A stretch of DNA of 55,793 bases from JANSYP01 sp038751255 (GCA_038751255.1 JBCDGN010000011.1:1-55793); one strand, 5' to 3'; shown: positions 16,974 to 26,024, counted from the stretch's first letter. Numbers and translations: made by a program. Notes: generated from the sequence alone by a model not told the origin.

Positions 16974-18102
16974 AATAGCGCTCCAGGACCCGACGATAAA
17001 CGGCGGTGAGAGCCGGGATTTCGTCCACGGCCACGGCCTCGTCCACCTGATGCATGCCGCGCCCCACCAGACCGAATTCGATCACCGGGCAATGGGTCTT
17101 TATGAAACGAGCGTCCGAGGTGCCGCCGCTGGTCGATAGAACTGGGGTGATCCCTGTTTCTGCCTTGACCGCGTCGGACACCAGATCGCTGAGCATGCCC
17201 GGTTCGGTGACGAAACTCTCGCCTGCGACACGCGTGGTCATGGCAATATCGATCCCGGTCTCATCCCTGATTTCGGCCATCTGTTCAGACAACCAATGGG
17301 TCAGACTGGCCGAACTATGGGCATCGTTGAAGCGGATATTGACCGTGGCGGTGCAATGCGCAGGCACCACATTGTTGACCGGGTTGCCAGTATCGAAGGT
17401 GCTGGCCGCGAGGGTCGAGGGATCGAAGTGATCAGTACCTTGGTCAAGTGGCGTGATCGAGAGCCGATCGATCAGCCGCGCAAGAGCCGGGATAGGGTTT
17501 TTCGCCCGGTGCAAATAGGCGGTATGGCCTTGGATGCCTGTGGCGGTGAAATGGGCGGTCATTGAACCGCGACGCCCGATCTTCATAATTTCGCCGAAAA
17601 TCTCGGGGCAGGTGGGTTCGCCCACCAGACAATGGGTCATTGCCTCGCCCTCAGCGGTCATCCAATCCAGTAGTGCACGCGTCCCATCCTGGGCATCGCC
17701 TTCTTCATCGCCTGTGATCGCCAGGATCACGGCACCCTCAGGCGGGGTCTCTTGGACGAAGCCGATGGCAGCGCTGACAAAGGCCGCAACACCCGACTTC
17801 ATATCTGTAGAGCCGCGCCCGATCATGTGACTGTTGCGGATCTCTGCCCCGAAGGGATCGGCGGACCAGGCCTCTGCATCCCCCACCGGCACCACATCGG
17901 TATGTCCGTTGAACCCAAACGTCCTGGGATGCGCTTTCTTGCCCCAGCGGGCAAAAAGGTTCGAAACCTGCCCGCGCTGCACCCAATGGCACTCAAACCC
18001 CGCGCCGGAAAGCTCAGCCTCCAGAAGACGTAGAGCGCCCGCCTCTTGAGGCGTGACAGAGGGACAGCGGATCAGGCGGGCGGTGAGATCGATGGGGTCC
18101 AT
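16966..18102 (-). CDS. dapE: Succinyl-diaminopimelate desuccinylase DapE
   Basis: DapE removes succinate from N-succinyl-LL-diaminopimelate in lysine and peptidoglycan-precursor synthesis, using two zinc ions. The 378-residue length is typical. It shows LIRCPSVTPQEAGAL at the N-terminus, the metal ligand motifs NGHTDVVPVGD and RGSTDMKSG, the catalytic Glu pair in TGDEEGDA, and the C-terminal STSGGTSDARFIK and EFGLVGRGMHQVDE. It is divergent from gpmI and upstream of the glycosyltransferase-like gene on the same strand. Confidence 0.95.
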   Translation of the reverse strand: MDPIDLTARLIRCPSVTPQEAGALRLLEAELSGAGFECHWVQRGQVSNLFARWGKKAHPRTFGFNGHTDVVPVGDAEAWSADPFGAEIRNSHMIGRGSTDMKSGVAAFVSAAIGFVQETPPEGAVILAITGDEEGDAQDGTRALLDWMTAEGEAMTHCLVGEPTCPEIFGEIMKIGRRGSMTAHFTATGIQGHTAYLHRAKNPIPALARLIDRLSITPLDQGTDHFDPSTLAASTFDTGNPVNNVVPAHCTATVNIRFNDAHSSASLTHWLSEQMAEIRDETGIDIAMTTRVAGESFVTEPGMLSDLVSDAVKAETGITPVLSTSGGTSDARFIKTHCPVIEFGLVGRGMHQVDEAVAVDEIPALTAVYRRVLERYFA

Positions 18103-18224
18103 GGCGCGGACCTAACTGTCCCGTCTGGCCCCCGCAAGGCTTGGGCGCGTTTGTCACGTGCGAAGACCTGCCCGCTTTGTTAGGGAAGCGCGGAAACACC
18201 GTGTCTTCATCCGGAGGATCCCCG

Positions 18225-19748
18225 ATGGCCGCCCCGAAACCTGTTGTGCTTTGTATTCTCGATGGTTGGGGTCTCAGGGCCGAGATCGACGGCAACGCGC
18301 CCGCCCAGGCGGAGACACCGAACTTTGACCGGCTGATGCGCACCTGCCCCCATGCGCAGTTGATCACACACGGACCGGATGTGGGGTTGCCGACCGGGCA
18401 AATGGGCAATTCTGAGGTCGGGCACACCAATATCGGCGCGGGTCGGGTGGTGGCCATGGATCTGGGCCAGATCGATCTGGCGATTGAGGACGGAAGCTTT
18501 TCCAAGACTTCGGGGTTGCAGACCTTTATCGCGAAGCTGAAAGACAGCGGCGGGACGGCACATCTGATGGGTGTTGTCTCTGACGGCGGCGTGCATGGCC
18601 ATCTTGACCATATGCTGGCCACGGCGTCGGTTCTGTCTGAGGCGGGCGTGACAGTCGCGATCCACGCGATCACCGATGGCCGTGATGTGCCGCCAAAATC
18701 GGCCGATGGGTATATCAACACACTTGTCGAACGTCTGCCGGAACGCGCCTTTATCGCCACGGTCTGTGGCCGCTACTACGCGATGGATCGGGACAACCGC
18801 TGGGACAGGGTCTCTCAGGCCTATTCTGCGATGATCAATGGGGTGTCTGAGAAAAGCGCACCAAATGCCGGTCATGCGGTCGAGGCGGCTTGGGCCCGGG
18901 GGGAAACCGATGAGTTCATCCTGCCGACGGTGATTGGTGATTACACCGGCGCGAAAGATGGCGACGGGCTCATGTGTCTCAACTTCCGGGCCGACAGGGC
19001 GCGCGAGATCCTCCGCGCCGTGGCAGAGCCTGATTTCTCTGCGTTTGACACCGGGCCGCGCCCTGGGTGGGCCGCGCTTTTGGGGATGGCGGAGTATTCC
19101 GACGATCACAATGCCTGGTTTGAGACGGTCTTTCCCAAACGCGCGATCGCGAACACGCTTGGCGCTTGGGTTGCCAAACACGGGCTTCGCCAGTTTCGCC
19201 TTGCCGAGACTGAGAAGTATCCGCATGTGACCTTCTTTCTGAACGGCGGCAAAGAGGTGCCAGAGACGGGAGAGGATCGCTACATGCCCCCCTCGCCCAA
19301 AGTCGCGACCTATGATCTTGCGCCAGAGATGTCCGCGGCGGAGGTGACCGAGCGGTTCTTAGCGGCCATCAAAGATGGCTACGATCTGATCGTCACCAAT
19401 TACGCCAATCCCGATATGGTCGGCCACACAGGCGATCTGTCGGCGGCCAAACTGGCTTGCGAGGCGGTGGACCAAGGTCTCGGCCAGGTGCTGGCCGCGC
19501 TGGATGCTGCGGGCGGTTCGATGATCGTGACGGCGGACCATGGCAATTGTGAAACCATGATCGACCCTGAAACCGGCGAACCTCATACGGCCCATACGCT
19601 GAACCCGGTGCCGGTCATACTGGTTGGAGGGCCAGAAGGCGCTAGCTTGTCCGAGGGGCGGCTCGCTGACCTAGCCCCGACATTGCTTGAATTGATGGAT
19701 CTGCCAAAACCCGACGAAATGACGGGTCGGAGCCTCATCCGCCGGTGA
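18225..19748 (+). CDS. gpmI: 2,3-bisphosphoglycerate-independent phosphoglycerate mutase
   Basis: This manganese enzyme interconverts 3- and 2-phosphoglycerate. The frame is open further upstream, but the ATG at 18225 follows CGGAGGAT (18212-18219) and gives MAAPKPVVLCILDGWGLR, the normal N-terminus; length is 507 residues. The catalytic Ser is in PTGQMGNSEVGHTNIGAGR. Metal ligands appear in HGHLDHM, NYANPDMVGHTGD and TADHGNCE. The end overlaps the next gene by 4 bp (GTGA), the start of a gpmI-envC-ctpA unit common in this group. Confidence 0.96.
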   Translation: MAAPKPVVLCILDGWGLRAEIDGNAPAQAETPNFDRLMRTCPHAQLITHGPDVGLPTGQMGNSEVGHTNIGAGRVVAMDLGQIDLAIEDGSFSKTSGLQTFIAKLKDSGGTAHLMGVVSDGGVHGHLDHMLATASVLSEAGVTVAIHAITDGRDVPPKSADGYINTLVERLPERAFIATVCGRYYAMDRDNRWDRVSQAYSAMINGVSEKSAPNAGHAVEAAWARGETDEFILPTVIGDYTGAKDGDGLMCLNFRADRAREILRAVAEPDFSAFDTGPRPGWAALLGMAEYSDDHNAWFETVFPKRAIANTLGAWVAKHGLRQFRLAETEKYPHVTFFLNGGKEVPETGEDRYMPPSPKVATYDLAPEMSAAEVTERFLAAIKDGYDLIVTNYANPDMVGHTGDLSAAKLACEAVDQGLGQVLAALDAAGGSMIVTADHGNCETMIDPETGEPHTAHTLNPVPVILVGGPEGASLSEGRLADLAPTLLELMDLPKPDEMTGRSLIRR

Positions 19749-20839
19749 TTTGGCGTGCTGTGATCCTTGCGTTGCTCTTTCTCAGCAACGCTGCCGGGGC
19801 GGCAGGGGGCGCTGTTCTTGCAGAACGGGCCGAGGCCTTAACCGCGGCGGCAGAGGCACTTGTTGCTGCCCAAAGCACTACTGCCAAAAGCGCGGCGCTT
19901 ACCGATGCCATTGCGCAATACGAAGCGGCGCAAGCGGCACTTCGCGCCGAGTTGCGCGCCACGGCGTTGCGGCTCGAAGAGCTCAGCGCGTCACAAGACG
20001 CGGACCAGGACCGCAGTGACTCCCTTGTCGCCGCTCTGATCCGGCTGGGTCCTGCGACCGAGGACACCGGGCTTTTGCATCCACAGGGCGGCTTAGCGAC
20101 AGCGCGGGCGGGTCTGGTGATCGCAGGCCTTCTGCCCGAGCTGCGCGCAGCGCTTGCTGCACATCAAGCCGATGCTGCGGAGCTTGCCGCGCTAAGGCAT
20201 GCTCAAGAAACGGCTTTGCAGACACTATCTGAAGGGCTGTCCGCGCTGCAGGAAGCCCGCAATGCAGCGATTGGTGCTGCGCGCTCACGGCGGGTTAAGA
20301 CGCCGGAACTTCAAGCAGTGGCGGAAGCTGCTGCCCGCGATGCCGGATCGCTGGAGGATTTGGCCAACACGCTTCGCATGGCGCCTGGCACGGGCGCCGT
20401 TGCGCCGCCACAGGCCACGCGCCTTCCTGTCCGAGGCCAGATCCTGCGCGCCTATGAGGAGCCCGATGCCGCTGGCATCCGTCGTCCTGGCTGGGTGGTG
20501 GCCACGGACTCGCAGGCGCTGGTGCAAGCGCCATTTACAGCGACTGTCCTCTATGCTGGGCCCTTGAAAGGCCGCGGTTTGGTCGTCGTTTTAGAGCCGT
20601 CGCCCGGCCATATGCTGATTCTCACGGGTCTCGGCGCACTGCTTTCCGCAACGGGAGAGGTCGTCACAACCGGAGATGGACTGGGATTTACCGGCTCTTC
20701 ACCCGACGGAACCGATATAATTCGCACACGCTTTCGCGATCCGGCTGGTACCTCCCGACCGGACACGCTTTATATAGAAGCCAGAACACGCGACGGCCCG
20801 GTCGATCCATCGGGTTGGTTCGCAACGCATGAGGATTGA
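19745..20839 (+). CDS. EnvC-like murein hydrolase activator, degenerate M23/LytM domain
   Basis: A 364-residue secreted protein. The first about 22 residues form a signal peptide (IWRAVILALLFLSNAAGA). Residues about 23-220 are Ala/Glu-rich and predicted coiled coil. The C-terminal about 130 residues are a LytM domain beginning PVRGQILRAYEEP. The zinc-binding HxGxD and HxH residues of active M23 peptidases are missing: the matching places read RRPGWVVATDS and GHMLILTGLG. Such degenerate LytM proteins activate cell-wall amidases at division. It starts at a GTG that overlaps the gpmI stop. Confidence 0.85.
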   Translation: MIWRAVILALLFLSNAAGAAGGAVLAERAEALTAAAEALVAAQSTTAKSAALTDAIAQYEAAQAALRAELRATALRLEELSASQDADQDRSDSLVAALIRLGPATEDTGLLHPQGGLATARAGLVIAGLLPELRAALAAHQADAAELAALRHAQETALQTLSEGLSALQEARNAAIGAARSRRVKTPELQAVAEAAARDAGSLEDLANTLRMAPGTGAVAPPQATRLPVRGQILRAYEEPDAAGIRRPGWVVATDSQALVQAPFTATVLYAGPLKGRGLVVVLEPSPGHMLILTGLGALLSATGEVVTTGDGLGFTGSSPDGTDIIRTRFRDPAGTSRPDTLYIEARTRDGPVDPSGWFATHED

Positions 20840-20844
20840 CCGGC

Positions 20845-22182
20845 ATGAGATCTTTCGTATTCGCCGCGCTCATTGGCACAGCGGCCGGAGCGCTTCTCAC
20901 GACCCAAGTCGCAGGGCCTCTTTTGGCGCAAGAACAAAGGAAAGAGCCGTCGATCTACGAACAGCTCGATCTTTTCGGCGATATTTTTGAACGCATTCGC
21001 GCGCAATATGTCCAAGAGGTCGAGGAAGGCGAGCTTATCGAAGCTGCGATCAACGGTATGCTCACCTCGCTCGACCCGCATTCAAGCTACCTGTCGCCCG
21101 ATGATGCCGATGACATGCGGGTACAAACCCGCGGTGAGTTCGGGGGCTTGGGCATTGAAGTGACCCAAGAGGAAGGTTTCGTTAAAGTTGTCTCGCCCAT
21201 GGATGATACCCCAGCCGACGCTGCGGGCATCGAGGCAGGCGACTTCATCACGCATGTGGATGGCGAAAGCATTCTCGGCCTGACGCTTGACGATGCCGTC
21301 GAATTGATGCGCGGGCCCGTGGGGTCGGAAATTGTGATCACAGTGGTGCGCGAGGGTGCCGAAGAACCCTTCGATGTGACCATTGTCCGTGACACGATCA
21401 AGCTGACCGCGGTCCGGACCCGGACCCAAGGCGAGGTGGTCGTGCTGCGTTTGACGACCTTCAATGACCAAACTTACCCAAATCTCGAAGAAGGCTTGGA
21501 AGAAGCGGTTGAAGAATTGGGCGGCATGGAAGAAGTCGAAGGCTTCGTTCTGGATCTGCGCAACAACCCCGGCGGCCTGTTAAACCAAGCGATCCGGGTG
21601 TCGGACGCCTTCCTCGATAAAGGTGAGATCGTCTCGACTCGGGGGCGGAACATCCAAAACGGCGATCGCTACAACGCTAAAGAAGGCGATTTGGCCGATG
21701 GCAAGCCCATCGTGGTCTTGATCAATGGCGGGTCTGCGTCCGCGTCAGAGATTGTCGCTGGCGCCTTGCAAGATCACCGCCGCGCGATCGTGGTCGGCAC
21801 CAAAAGCTTCGGCAAAGGATCGGTGCAAACGGTGATGCCGCTGCGCGGGAATGCAGCAATGCGCTTAACCACCGCTCGCTACTACACGCCGTCGGGCCGG
21901 TCGATCCAGTCCTTGGGCGTCTCACCCGACATAATTGTTGAACAACCACGCCGCGATCCATCCGAAGAGCTTACGGCAGAGGAGGAGGACGCCCGTATCC
22001 GGTCCGAGGCCGATCTGCGCGGCAGTCTCGACAACGACAGCTTGACCGAAGACGAGCTGCGCCAGATCGAAGAAGATCGGGCTCGGGCAGAAGCGGCAGC
22101 AGAGCTGCGGGAAGAGGATTACCAATTGGCCTATGCTATTGATATCCTCACCGGTCTGTCCGCGCTGAACGGAGACAACTAA
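20845..22182 (+). CDS. ctpA: Carboxy-terminal processing protease CtpA (S41 family)
   Basis: This periplasmic serine protease trims C-termini of envelope proteins. The start is the ATG at 20845 (a TTG at 20836 is less likely), giving 445 residues. A signal peptide or anchor covers about residues 1-30 (FAALIGTAAGALLTT). A PDZ domain lies at about 85-170 (GGLGIEVTQEEGFVKVVSP). The S41 core has LDLRNNPGGLL, the nucleophile Ser in GGSASASEIVAGALQDH, and the general-base Lys in GTKSFGKGSVQT. The C-terminal tail after residue 375 is highly charged. It follows the EnvC-like gene by 5 bp, a pairing seen often in alphaproteobacteria. Confidence 0.94.
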   Translation: MRSFVFAALIGTAAGALLTTQVAGPLLAQEQRKEPSIYEQLDLFGDIFERIRAQYVQEVEEGELIEAAINGMLTSLDPHSSYLSPDDADDMRVQTRGEFGGLGIEVTQEEGFVKVVSPMDDTPADAAGIEAGDFITHVDGESILGLTLDDAVELMRGPVGSEIVITVVREGAEEPFDVTIVRDTIKLTAVRTRTQGEVVVLRLTTFNDQTYPNLEEGLEEAVEELGGMEEVEGFVLDLRNNPGGLLNQAIRVSDAFLDKGEIVSTRGRNIQNGDRYNAKEGDLADGKPIVVLINGGSASASEIVAGALQDHRRAIVVGTKSFGKGSVQTVMPLRGNAAMRLTTARYYTPSGRSIQSLGVSPDIIVEQPRRDPSEELTAEEEDARIRSEADLRGSLDNDSLTEDELRQIEEDRARAEAAAELREEDYQLAYAIDILTGLSALNGDN

Positions 22183-22218
22183 GCCACTCGCGCCATGCAG
22201 CGAACGGGGAGTACTGAG

Positions 22219-22710
22219 ATGCAGCAAGCTTTAATGACGGCCCTGGTCACTGGCCTTGGCCTGACCGCGGGAACTGCACTGGCGCAGGAAAAGTACGGAA
22301 GCTGGCTCCAAATCTGTGAAGAGGGGCAGCCTTGCCGGGCGGTGCAACAGCTCGCTGTGACCCAAACCGGCGAATTTGCCGCTCGGATCATTGGCATCAA
22401 AGTGGAGGACGGCCTCTGGCTTGCGGCGCAGGTTCCCATGGGCGTTTATTTCCCTGCGGGCGCGGTTTTCAAGGTCAACACCGCTGAGGACACGCCACAG
22501 GAACAGATGATTTGGCAGCGTTGTCTGAATGGGATTTGCGAGGCTGCCATTCAGCTGGATTCGGAGAGGCTGGAGGATTTTTCTCAAGCCGATCAGATGT
22601 ATTTCGCCTACCGGATGCGGCCGGATGAGGATCCTCGGCTTCTGAATGTCAGTCTCGATGGGTTCATCGATGCCCTTGAAGCGCCAAGGTCGGATCCACC
22701 CGAGCAGTAA
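22219..22710 (+). CDS. Invasion-associated locus B (IalB) family secreted protein
   Basis: A 163-residue protein with a signal peptide (MTALVTGLGLTAGTALAQ, cleaved near residue 25) followed by an IalB-like domain: the WLQICEEGQPCRAVQQ pair of cysteines, MGVYFPAGAVFKVN and WQRCLNGICEAAIQLD. Four cysteines suggest two disulfides in the periplasm. IalB was named in Bartonella, but relatives are widespread in free-living alphaproteobacteria with unknown role. The ATG at 22219 was chosen because it gives a normal signal peptide. It is probably the last gene of the gpmI-ctpA transcript, ahead of a strong terminator. Confidence 0.83.
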   Translation: MQQALMTALVTGLGLTAGTALAQEKYGSWLQICEEGQPCRAVQQLAVTQTGEFAARIIGIKVEDGLWLAAQVPMGVYFPAGAVFKVNTAEDTPQEQMIWQRCLNGICEAAIQLDSERLEDFSQADQMYFAYRMRPDEDPRLLNVSLDGFIDALEAPRSDPPEQ

Positions 22711-22733
22711 CATATACTGGGCAATCCTTTGGC

Positions 22734-22760
22734 AAACCCGCCCAACCAGGGGCGGGTTTT
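22734..22760. terminator. Rho-independent terminator between the IalB-family and Lrp genes
   Basis: A perfect 10-bp stem, AAACCCGCCC at 22734-22743 and its complement at 22750-22759, with loop AACCAG and a TTTT on the + side. The A-run on the 5' side means it can also act on the minus strand. It closes the convergent gpmI-IalB and Lrp transcripts. Confidence 0.85.
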
Positions 22761-22774
22761 CGTATCACTATCGT

Positions 22775-23227
22775 CTAAGCGCGCAAATCCTTCGGTGACG
22801 CCATCACCACATAGCTCGTGATCGATGTCACCTGCGGATGCGTGCCCAACCCGTCCGTGTGAAAGCGCTTATAGGCGGCTAAATCGGCGACCTCGATCCT
22901 AAGCAGATACTCGATGGTGCCGGTGATGTTGTGACATTCGATCACTTCCGGCGCAGCCGCCATCGCGTATTCAAATGACCATTGGGCCTCGCGCGTGTGG
23001 CTGGAGAGCCCCACTGCGACATAGGCTGCAAATCCGCGCCCGAGTTTGCCGCGATCGATCTGAGCGCGGAACCCAGTGATCACGCCAGCGCGCTCCAGCG
23101 CCTGCACCCGGCGCAGAGTGGCCGAGGCGGAAAGTCCAACCTTCTCGGCCAACGCCGCGTTGGTCAGACGCCCATCGCTTTCGAGCGCTTGCAATATTCT
23201 TGCGTCCATTGGGTCAATATCAGCCAT
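22775..23227 (-). CDS. Lrp/AsnC family transcriptional regulator
   Basis: A 150-residue regulator with an N-terminal helix-turn-helix (DARILQALESDGRLTNAALAEKVGLSASATLRRVQALERAGVI, residues about 8-51) and a C-terminal RAM ligand-binding domain (about 65-145). Members sense amino acids. It is divergent from a LysE-type amino-acid exporter with 72 bp between, so the likely target is that exporter. The shared gap is A+T-rich, as expected for Lrp binding. Confidence 0.92.
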   Translation of the reverse strand: MADIDPMDARILQALESDGRLTNAALAEKVGLSASATLRRVQALERAGVITGFRAQIDRGKLGRGFAAYVAVGLSSHTREAQWSFEYAMAAAPEVIECHNITGTIEYLLRIEVADLAAYKRFHTDGLGTHPQVTSITSYVVMASPKDLRA

Positions 23228-23299
23228 AGCTTGTGAAAATACTTCTCATACCGGTTAAAACGCAAGAAAATAGGTGGTCCGATGGAATAACGTCAGATC

Positions 23300-23896
23300 A
23301 TGCCACTTGAAGACATCATAGCGCTCGCGATTTTCGCTTTTGTCAGTTCGATCACACCCGGGCCGAATAACTTGATGTTGTTGTCGAGCGGGGCGAGCTT
23401 CGGCATGCGTAGGACTTTCCCGCATATGATGGGCGTGGCGCTTGGCTTTGGCGCGATGATTGCCGCGCTCGGCGCAGGACTGGCTGAGCTTTACAGTTCG
23501 CTGCCTTGGGCCAATTTGGTGCTGAAAATCGCAGGCTCACTCTATCTGTTTTGGCTTGCGGTCAAGATTGCGACCTCGCGCCCTGATTGGGACAGCACGT
23601 CCTCAAGCAGTCGTCCGTTTCGGTTCTGGGAGGCGGTCGCCTTTCAATGGGTCAACCCAAAGGCTTGGAGCATGGCGCTGACGGCGCTTGCCGTCTATGC
23701 CAGCGGCGGCCAGATCGGGGTTGTCTTGGCTGTGGCACTGATCTTCATGGCGATAAATTTGCCGTGTATCGCTGCTTGGGTCGGCATGGGCTCTGGCATG
23801 GCGCGGGTGCTCTCTGATCCGCTCAAACTGCGGCGGATCAATTACGTGCTTGCTGGGCTCTTGATCCTATCGATCTTGCCGATGCTGCGCGTCTGA
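23300..23896 (+). CDS. LysE/RhtB-family amino-acid exporter
   Basis: A 198-residue inner-membrane protein with about six hydrophobic segments. The N-terminus shows the family signature ITPGPNNLMLLSSGASFGMRRT-like run near residues 17-38. The WEAVAFQWVNPKAWSMAL region near 110-127 is also typical. Such proteins export amino acids or derivatives in exchange for protons. The divergent Lrp-type gene probably controls it; the actual substrate cannot be told from sequence. Confidence 0.9.
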   Translation: MPLEDIIALAIFAFVSSITPGPNNLMLLSSGASFGMRRTFPHMMGVALGFGAMIAALGAGLAELYSSLPWANLVLKIAGSLYLFWLAVKIATSRPDWDSTSSSSRPFRFWEAVAFQWVNPKAWSMALTALAVYASGGQIGVVLAVALIFMAINLPCIAAWVGMGSGMARVLSDPLKLRRINYVLAGLLILSILPMLRV

Positions 23897-23964
23897 GAAA
23901 GCTTGTGCTGGCCCCCGCGAACGGGCAACACCAGCAGCAATTGTCCTCAGAAGAAAGCGCCGCC

Positions 23965-24453
23965 ATGACCCCGGAAGAGATCGCATCATTGCCTTATCGC
24001 CAGGGCGTCGGCGTGGTTCTGGTCAACCAGGAGGGGTTGGTCTTCGTTGGTCAACGCATCGATAGTACCGTGCCCGCTTGGCAGATGCCGCAAGGAGGCA
24101 TCGATAAGGGCGAGCACCCTAAGGAAACCGCGCTGCGCGAATTGTGGGAAGAAACCGGTGTCGAAGCGGAACAAGTTGCCATTACTGCAGAGACATCGGA
24201 TTGGCTGCGCTATGATCTGCCCCACGACATCGTGCCTCGGATCTGGAAAGGGCGCTATCGGGGGCAAGAGCAGAAATGGTACCTCGCACAGTTTTCGGGC
24301 CGGGACGACCAAATCAACATCGCTACCAAGCACCCAGAGTTTTCCGAGTGGAAATGGATCGCGCCAGGAGCGCTGGTCGACAATATCGTGCCCTTCAAGC
24401 GGGATCTTTACCGCGATGTGGTCGCCGCGTTTGCCCGGGATCTCGGTCTGTAA
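23965..24453 (+). CDS. rppH: RNA pyrophosphohydrolase RppH (NudH)
   Basis: RppH removes pyrophosphate from the 5' end of mRNA and so starts decay. The 162-residue length is typical when the ATG at 23965 is used; earlier codons are not conserved. The N-terminus YRQGVGVVLVNQEGLVFVGQR and WQMPQGGIDKGE lead into the Nudix box GGIDKGEHPKETALRELWEETG, complete with the REx2EE core. WYLAQFSG and EFSEWKWI are C-terminal hallmarks. Confidence 0.95.
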   Translation: MTPEEIASLPYRQGVGVVLVNQEGLVFVGQRIDSTVPAWQMPQGGIDKGEHPKETALRELWEETGVEAEQVAITAETSDWLRYDLPHDIVPRIWKGRYRGQEQKWYLAQFSGRDDQINIATKHPEFSEWKWIAPGALVDNIVPFKRDLYRDVVAAFARDLGL

Positions 24454-24500
24454 CGCAGATTGAATTGCGGCGGTGTTGGCACGGCTTAAGGTGAGCCCTT

Positions 24501-24510
24501 ACCCTAGGGT
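24501..24510. promoter_or_regulatory. Small palindrome in the rppH-cysteine synthase gap
   Basis: ACCCTAGGGT is a perfect 10-bp palindrome 51 bp before the cysteine-synthase-like start. It could be an operator half or chance; no repressor is identified. Confidence 0.2.
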
Positions 24511-24560
24511 GAATGAGGTCTGCGATTCTTAGCAGGCTCTCTCGAAGGAGGAAAAAGCCC

Positions 24561-25637
24561 ATGTCCATCAGAACCACCAATGGCCGCGGCCAGCTCTATG
24601 ACAGCATCATCGATACGGTGGGGGACACCCCGGTCGTGCGGATCAATCGGATCGCGCCGGACCACGTGACGGTCTACGTCAAGTTCGAAGCGTTCAATCC
24701 AGCGGGGTCAGTCAAGGACCGTCTGGCGCTCAATATTATCGAGGCGGCAGAGCGCGAGGGCCGCTTGAAACCGGGCCAGACCGTGGTCGAGGCAACATCG
24801 GGAAATACAGGCATCGGTTTGGCAATGGTCTGTGCGGCCAAAGGCTATCCGTTGGTGGTGACCATGGCGGATAGTTTTTCCGTCGAACGCCGCCGTTTGA
24901 TGCGTTTTCTCGGCGCAAAGGTTGTGCTGACCCCGCGCGCGTTGAAGGGCTTTGGGATGTATTCCAAAGCGAAAGAACTGGCCGAGGCCAATGGCTGGTT
25001 CCTGGCCAGTCAGTTTGAAACCGCAGACAATGCCGATATTCACGAGGCCACCACCGCGCGGGAAATCCTGGCGGATTTTGAAGGCAAAAAGCTCGACTAC
25101 TTTATCACCGGCTATGGCACCGGCGGCACTGTGAGCGGGGTGGGGCGTGTGTTCCGCAAGGAACGGCCAGAGACTAAGATCATCCTGACCGAGCCTGCAA
25201 ATGCGCAGATCCTGGGGTCGGGCTATGTCAACACCCGAAACGAGGCGCATCAACCCACCGAAAGCCACCCAAATTTCGAACCGCATCCGATCCAGGGCTG
25301 GACCCCGGATTTCATTCCTTACGTATTGCAAGAGGCGATGGACGGCGCCTATTACGATGCGCTGATCCCGGTTGCCGGACCTGATGGGATTAAGTGGTCG
25401 CAACGTTTGGCAGCGGAAGAGGGCATTTTCACCGGCATCTCCGGCGGGTCGACCTTTGCGGTTGCTATGGCCCAGGCTGAGACCGCCGCGCCAGGCTCGG
25501 TGATGCTGGTGATGTTGCCCGATACCGGCGAGCGCTACCTCTCGACCCCGCTTTTCGCGGAAACGCCCGAGGATATGACCGAAGAGGAATGGGCCATTTC
25601 GCGGTCGACCCCGACCGCTCAGATGGCCGCGGAGTAA
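24561..25637 (+). CDS. Cysteine synthase-like PLP enzyme with C-terminal extension
   Basis: A fold-type II pyridoxal-phosphate enzyme of 358 residues, longer than CysK (about 310). The ATG at 24561 follows GAAGGAGG (24544-24551). The PLP lysine is in FNPAGSVKDR. The substrate loop VEATSGNTGIGLAM and the phosphate-binding GYGTGGTVSGVGR are intact, and GISGGSTFAVAMA follows near residue 300. The reaction is probably O-acetylserine (or a related beta-substituted serine) plus sulfide to cysteine. The last 30 residues after YLSTPLFAE are an extension seen in some Roseobacter members. Cystathionine beta-synthase-like activity cannot be excluded. Confidence 0.88.
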   Translation: MSIRTTNGRGQLYDSIIDTVGDTPVVRINRIAPDHVTVYVKFEAFNPAGSVKDRLALNIIEAAEREGRLKPGQTVVEATSGNTGIGLAMVCAAKGYPLVVTMADSFSVERRRLMRFLGAKVVLTPRALKGFGMYSKAKELAEANGWFLASQFETADNADIHEATTAREILADFEGKKLDYFITGYGTGGTVSGVGRVFRKERPETKIILTEPANAQILGSGYVNTRNEAHQPTESHPNFEPHPIQGWTPDFIPYVLQEAMDGAYYDALIPVAGPDGIKWSQRLAAEEGIFTGISGGSTFAVAMAQAETAAPGSVMLVMLPDTGERYLSTPLFAETPEDMTEEEWAISRSTPTAQMAAE

Positions 25638-25653
25638 GTCTAACGGTGGTCAC

Positions 25654-26004
25654 TTAACTGGCTGCGGGGGCAGGGAACCCCCGCAGGATCAACTCCATCT
25701 TGACCGGTTTGGCGTCTGCACCTGCTCTTTGTTCAAATGCCTGGGATATAGCCTGCCGGCCCCATGAAGTCGCGTAAGGGCATTCGCTGATCAAGACAGC
25801 GACAACGCGATGCCATCGCGCCTGTCTTGGCCCTTGCCAAGTCACATGGAAAGATGGCTGCGATCCACAACGCATCGCCGGAAGCGGCATCGAAACGGAT
25901 TGAGATGGACTGACAATTCGTGACCATATCGGCAAATGCGCGCTTGAAGGCACCGGGCTCTCAGCAGATCCTGCCCGCCACGGGCGGCAGCGCATACTGA
26001 ACAA
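25654..26004 (-). pseudogene. Possible remnant of a LacI-type regulator C-terminus
   Basis: A minus-strand frame of 116 codons. Its last about 50 residues, with AVLISECPYA, GRQAISQAFEQRAG and a final MELILRGFPAP, recall the end of LacI-family sugar regulators (PYxxGxxA... LILRENLP). The upstream half reads as no known fold, and the N-terminal DNA-binding domain is absent. Other minus frames also carry short open pieces, as expected after frameshifts. A lost regulator divergent from the gar genes would fit the position. Evidence is thin; it may be non-coding. Confidence 0.25.
25662..25686. terminator. GC-rich hairpin after the cysteine synthase-like gene
   Basis: A perfect 9-bp stem CTGCGGGGG (25662-25670) with its complement at 25678-25686 and loop CAGGGAA, 24 bp after the stop. 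There is no T-run, so it is at best a weak terminator or an mRNA 3'-end stabiliser. Confidence 0.4.
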
Positions 26005-26024
26005 GAAAGACAGGGGAGAAGCAT

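Larger units (their letters stand above)
25638..26024. other. 387-bp gap between cysteine synthase-like gene and garR
   Basis: No intact gene is seen. It holds a hairpin at 25662-25686, a decayed minus-strand reading frame ending at 25654, and a 15-bp inverted repeat with 7-bp arms at 25806-25820 (CGCGATG and CATCGCG around one base). A ribosome site GGGGAG at 26012-26017 serves garR. The promoter of the gar genes should lie in its right half. Confidence 0.6.
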
